A stretch of 64,000 nucleotides of DNA. Origin: Bradyrhizobium iriomotense. GTDB taxonomy: Bacteria; Pseudomonadota; Alphaproteobacteria; Rhizobiales; Xanthobacteraceae. A model generated the notes under the pieces. That model was not told where the DNA came from. It saw only the letters and a program-made list of their open reading frames with translations, and ran no database searches. The translations under genes were made by a program, and so were the position numbers. How positions within the stretch are numbered: position 1 is the first letter of the stretch; every line of letters starts with the position of its first letter. The stretch lies in assembly GCF_030160715.1 (NCBI RefSeq), contig NZ_BSOW01000041.1:1-64000 (forward strand), written 5' to 3'. Positions 63,773-64,000 of the stretch are shown here, one piece after another.

Positions 63773-64000
63773 GCGACGCTCCGCATAATCGCTTCTTCGT
63801 TATCTGCCTATCCCGAGTATTTGACGCAAATTTTATGCCGCTTGGCCATTCGCCCTGTGCCTGTCTCGTTTTGCGCAAGATTGCGGCGGCTGCTGGAGGG
63901 ATTTCTTGACCGATGTTCCGAAGTGTCCGGAGCGCTGGGCTCAACGCCCTTGCCTAGAGGCGCATTTCAATAATCCGTGGTGAGCACCAGGGCGGGACTT

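Noticed and set aside
1..64000. CRISPR arrays, tRNA, rRNA, intact insertion sequences
   Set aside because: I looked for regular direct repeats with unique spacers, tRNA-like cloverleaf or TTCGAATC arms in context, conserved rRNA words and transposase motifs with terminal inverted repeats. None was convincing.

Overview
The window is almost entirely an exopolysaccharide or surface-polysaccharide biosynthesis and export locus. The organism is probably a rhizobial alphaproteobacterium, most likely Bradyrhizobium-like. This rests on protein-family resemblance (ExoP/Wzc-type tyrosine kinase, ExsH-like RTX glycanase, numerous GT2 genes) and on GC-rich coding with mosaic composition. I could not search a database, so the genus is an inference. 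I saw no rRNA, tRNA, CRISPR array or intact insertion sequence.

Left part (1-15.2 kb), nearly all minus strand, reads as one long gene train from 15199 down to 237. In order: FkbH-like HAD/GNAT enzyme, MBOAT O-acyltransferase, SGNH-like membrane-anchored protein, acyl carrier protein, VOC protein, a small secreted protein, an anchored substrate-binding-like protein, an NAD-dependent sugar epimerase, an O-antigen-ligase/Wzy-type protein, a secreted Ser/Thr-rich protein, a Wzc-type tyrosine autokinase, a small anchored protein and a secreted beta-propeller. The first five look like a carrier-protein-based acylation module for a polysaccharide and are the most interesting system here.

Middle part (15.4-40.3 kb) holds glycosyltransferases of GT2, GT4 and GT32-like type, two acyltransferase-3 proteins, a second Wzy-like polymerase, a GH16 glycanase, a Wzx flippase and several methyltransferases. 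It also carries a GDP-sugar branch: ManC (GDP-mannose) and GDP-mannose 3,5-epimerase (GDP-L-galactose). An internally deleted UDP-glucuronate decarboxylase, a UDP-glucose 4-epimerase and another GT2 follow.

Right part (40.3-53 kb) has a second export route of the ABC type (Wzm/Wzt with methyltransferase and polysaccharide deacetylase), five more GT2 genes, a sugar reductase/epimerase pair, a second GalE and a third acyltransferase-3. From 55.1 to 60.4 kb lies a single 1742-residue RTX protein with an embedded GH16 domain, Ig-like repeats and a duplicated EF-hand-tipped repeat. It is probably secreted by a type I system and acts on the polymer outside the cell. The last 3.6 kb holds small secreted or anchored hypothetical proteins.

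Four gene relics are scattered through the locus: a piece of a Wzy gene, a copy of the Wzx 3' end, a truncated Wzm permease and a possible deacetylase tail. Together with the damaged UXS gene they show that the locus has been repeatedly rebuilt by duplication and loss. A priming glycosyltransferase (WbaP/ExoY type) and an outer-membrane Wza/ExoF protein were not seen, so assembly must draw on genes outside the window.
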